Assembly (NCBI GenBank): GCA_002706765.1
Contig: PAJV01000066.1
Span: 1-64,000 of the forward strand
Source: Gimesia sp.
GTDB taxonomy: Bacteria; Planctomycetota; Planctomycetia; Planctomycetales; Planctomycetaceae
Direction: 5' to 3'
DNA length: 64,000 nt
In this document: piece by piece, positions 62,415 to 64,000 of the stretch
How positions within the stretch are numbered: the stretch's first letter is position 1
Layout: each line of letters opens with the position of its first letter
The notes under the pieces: model-generated
The model's database searches: none
The model's input: the letters and a program-made list of their open reading frames with translations, nothing else
Told to the model about the DNA's origin: nothing
Program-made: the position numbers and the translations under genes

Positions 62415-63377
62415 ATGACCGATTCCAATATGAATCCCTCTTCGACTTTGAACATTGTGGTTCTCTCAGGTGGAGAATCGGCTGAGAGTCAGATCAGCCT
62501 CAAAAGTGGTGAGACGGTCGCGCGGTCTCTGTCAGCGCGGGGGCATCAGGTAAAAATCGTCGACCCTTCCCTGGTAGACCTCGACAGTTTTGACTGGACC
62601 GGCTGCGACGTTGTGTTCATCGCCTTACATGGAACATACGGGGAAGATGGCACAATTCAATCCACGCTGGATCGACTGGGCATCCCCTATTCCGGCTGTG
62701 ACGCCGCAACTTCGAAACTGGCGTTCAGCAAATCGGCTTCGAAAGAACGCTTTATTCAACACAATGTAAACACACCCTCTTACGTGCTGATTCATGAATC
62801 AGACGACGCCGGTCGCATTGAACAGCATGCCCGCAGCATGGGTTATCCCCTGGTCGTAAAACCCGATGCCCAGGGTTCCAGCCTGGGTGTGACGATCGTG
62901 AAAACTCCCGAAGAGTTGCCACAGGCCCTGACCCGGTGTTTCCATTACGATTCGTTCGGCATTCTGGAATCAGCGATCAAAGGAACCGAATGGACCGTCA
63001 CGGTGGTCGATGATCAGGTTCTGCCTCTGATACAGATTCGGACCCCTCACGAGTTTTTTGACTATGAAGCCAAGTACACTGAAGATTCAACAGAATACCT
63101 GTTTGACTTCGATCTGCCGACCAATGTGATACAGTCCATTATCAAGACAGGTGCGAATGCCTGTACCGCGCTGGGCACAACCGGAATTGTACGCGTCGAT
63201 CTGCTGGTGGACCGTTTCCAGCAACCCTGGGTTCTGGAAATAAACACCATTCCGGGCTTTACCGATCACAGCCTGGTACCGAAAGCAGCCGCACGTGCGG
63301 GGATCGATTTTGGTGAACTGTGCGAGCAGGCGCTGGTCAACTGCCTGAAAAAAGCCACTGCCCGCCCGCAAAATTGA
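62415..63377 (+). CDS. ddl: D-alanine--D-alanine ligase
   Basis: 320 residues of ATP-grasp fold. VVLSGGESAESQISLKSGETV (N-terminal Gly-rich loop), HGTYGEDGTIQSTLDRLGIPYSG, KPDAQGSSLGVTIVK and the metal/ATP end RVDLLVDRFQQPWVLEINTIPGFTDHSL. It joins two D-alanines for peptidoglycan. AAGGAGG 7 nt upstream gives a strong ribosome-binding site. Planctomycetes have peptidoglycan genes though lacking FtsZ, and the ligase fits that. A membrane protein gene follows. Confidence 0.95.
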   Translation: MTDSNMNPSSTLNIVVLSGGESAESQISLKSGETVARSLSARGHQVKIVDPSLVDLDSFDWTGCDVVFIALHGTYGEDGTIQSTLDRLGIPYSGCDAATSKLAFSKSASKERFIQHNVNTPSYVLIHESDDAGRIEQHARSMGYPLVVKPDAQGSSLGVTIVKTPEELPQALTRCFHYDSFGILESAIKGTEWTVTVVDDQVLPLIQIRTPHEFFDYEAKYTEDSTEYLFDFDLPTNVIQSIIKTGANACTALGTTGIVRVDLLVDRFQQPWVLEINTIPGFTDHSLVPKAAARAGIDFGELCEQALVNCLKKATARPQN

Positions 63378-63699
63378 TAAAGTTTCACCAGTCGGCCTGA
63401 TTCACTGAGGAATCCCCTGTTTTTCAGTGAGCGTCGCAACACAAAGTACTTCAAGTTGCGATAATCATAATACAGAGACCGTGCGCAGATGCCCTCAAGC
63501 TGAGCCCCACCAGCCTGCCGCATCGACGGGCGTCTGTTCTTCTGGAACGCATCACAATTAATCATAGGCATCTCCCAACCTGTCATACTCGGCCCAGACA
63601 ACCTGGGAGACGCTACAGTAAAACGGAATTCCGTCTACCCCGATCCACTGCGATTCGCAGCCCGATGATTTGTCAAAGGTCAACGATAAACCAGAGCAC
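63378..63699. other. Gap after ddl with the second repeat copy
   Basis: Holds the 23-bp repeat (63602-63624) in a frame that reads LGPDNLGDATVK and ends at a TGA at 63666-63668. No complete gene. Confidence 0.45.
63602..63624. repeat. 23-bp intergenic repeat, copy 2
   Basis: Identical to 48724-48746. The 20 bases before it are also partly conserved (TAC.CGG.CCA pattern). Confidence 0.75.
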
Positions 63700-64000
63700 A
63701 TGAGTCGAAAAACCAGCAAAAAACGACCTGCCAAAAAGAAGGTCGAAGTGGTCGAAGAAGAGGACACAGGGGAAGAATCACCTTCCCTGTTCAGCCCTTC
63801 GTCATTGATCCGCCTGCTCTTTCGCCCCAAAGTTCTTTTGATACTGGCGGTGGCGGTAACCGGTCTGTTCTTCTTTCAGAAAGTGAAGCAGCAGATTCCC
63901 GATCTGTCCCAGCGCGAAGAGTACCAGATCGAAACCAAAGAGCTCTCGCTGCAGCCGTCACCCCCGCATTATGTGCCGATCGACATTGTCGACCAGGTCA
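63700..64000 (+). CDS. Membrane protein downstream of ddl, possibly FtsQ-like (3' part outside window)
   Basis: 100 codons are visible. A basic, then acidic cytoplasmic segment (SRKTSKKRPAKKKVEVVEEE) is followed by one membrane helix (about 45-62; FRPKVLLILAVAVTGLFFFQ) and the start of an external domain (IPDLSQREEYQIETKELSLQ). The single-pass type II layout with basic tail, located right after ddl, is what FtsQ/DivIB shows in ddl-ftsQ clusters. No POTRA signature is visible in the fragment, so the identity is only suggested by position and shape. Confidence 0.5.
   Translation, partial: MSRKTSKKRPAKKKVEVVEEEDTGEESPSLFSPSSLIRLLFRPKVLLILAVAVTGLFFFQKVKQQIPDLSQREEYQIETKELSLQPSPPHYVPIDIVDQV

Noticed and set aside
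1-64000. tRNA, rRNA and CRISPR arrays
   Set aside because: Looked for tRNA-like T-loop/3' ends, rRNA-like stretches and regularly spaced repeats by eye; none was convincing.

Overview
The window looks like a chromosome segment of a planctomycete, probably a Gimesia/Planctomyces-type member of the Planctomycetota. This is inferred from gene families typical of that phylum: two DUF1559 pseudopilin-like proteins with small lipoproteins, a PSCyt1/DUF1549/DUF1553 cytochrome followed by a DUF1501 Tat protein, an arylsulfatase, a very large CxxCH/HEAT protein, the PVC 'small basic protein', and multi-CxxCH cytochromes. No rRNA, tRNA or CRISPR array was recognised.

Region 1 (about 1-13.4 kb) is accessory DNA. 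It holds small membrane/lipoproteins, an XRE regulator, several small hypothetical genes, an 800-residue serine recombinase with three HTH-like repeats at its C-terminus, an IS91-type element (tyrosine recombinase plus HUH transposase), an AT-rich gene for a protein with a C-terminal winged helix, an excisionase-like HTH gene, and a tandem pair of tyrosine recombinases. The serine-recombinase and excisionase-like promoter regions share an almost identical operator built from TGTCGCA/TGCGACA units. This ties together two genes now separated by the IS element and by the winged-helix gene.

Region 2 (13.5-30.1 kb) has ordinary planctomycete content: sulfatase, PSD1 cytochrome and DUF1501 protein in a row, then NrdR, a sodium:solute symporter with a small membrane protein, the PVC small basic protein, a GH3-like adenylating enzyme, a giant CxxCH protein, a GNAT acetyltransferase and a DMFase-large-subunit-like secreted protein.

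Region 3 (30.2-38.0 kb) is a phosphonate-catabolism locus. A XylR-type LacI/AraC regulator is divergent from a tightly overlapping run: FAD oxidoreductase, OPA-type MFS transporter, PhnZ-like HD oxygenase, PhnX and PhnW, followed by a zinc alcohol dehydrogenase of the phosphonate-associated type. A perfect 13-bp inverted repeat lies in the leader. No ABC phosphonate transporter, C-P lyase or PhnY is present.

Region 4 (38.0-47.5 kb) concerns the envelope and housekeeping: a HExxH metalloprotease-like protein, ObgE with a small membrane protein, KdsD, a 1048-residue LptC/LptA-like protein directly after kdsD (the order seen in proteobacterial LPS-export loci), and a second HExxH protein.

Region 5 (47.7-64 kb) has two DUF1559/lipoprotein modules around an SGNH-hydrolase-like membrane protein, a five-CxxCH cytochrome coupled to a beta-propeller protein, a Tat-exported NHL protein, a membrane-fusion adaptor followed by a fused M50 protease/adaptor, and Ddl. 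Ddl is followed by the start of a short-cytoplasmic-tail, single-pass membrane protein that by position and shape could be FtsQ-like.
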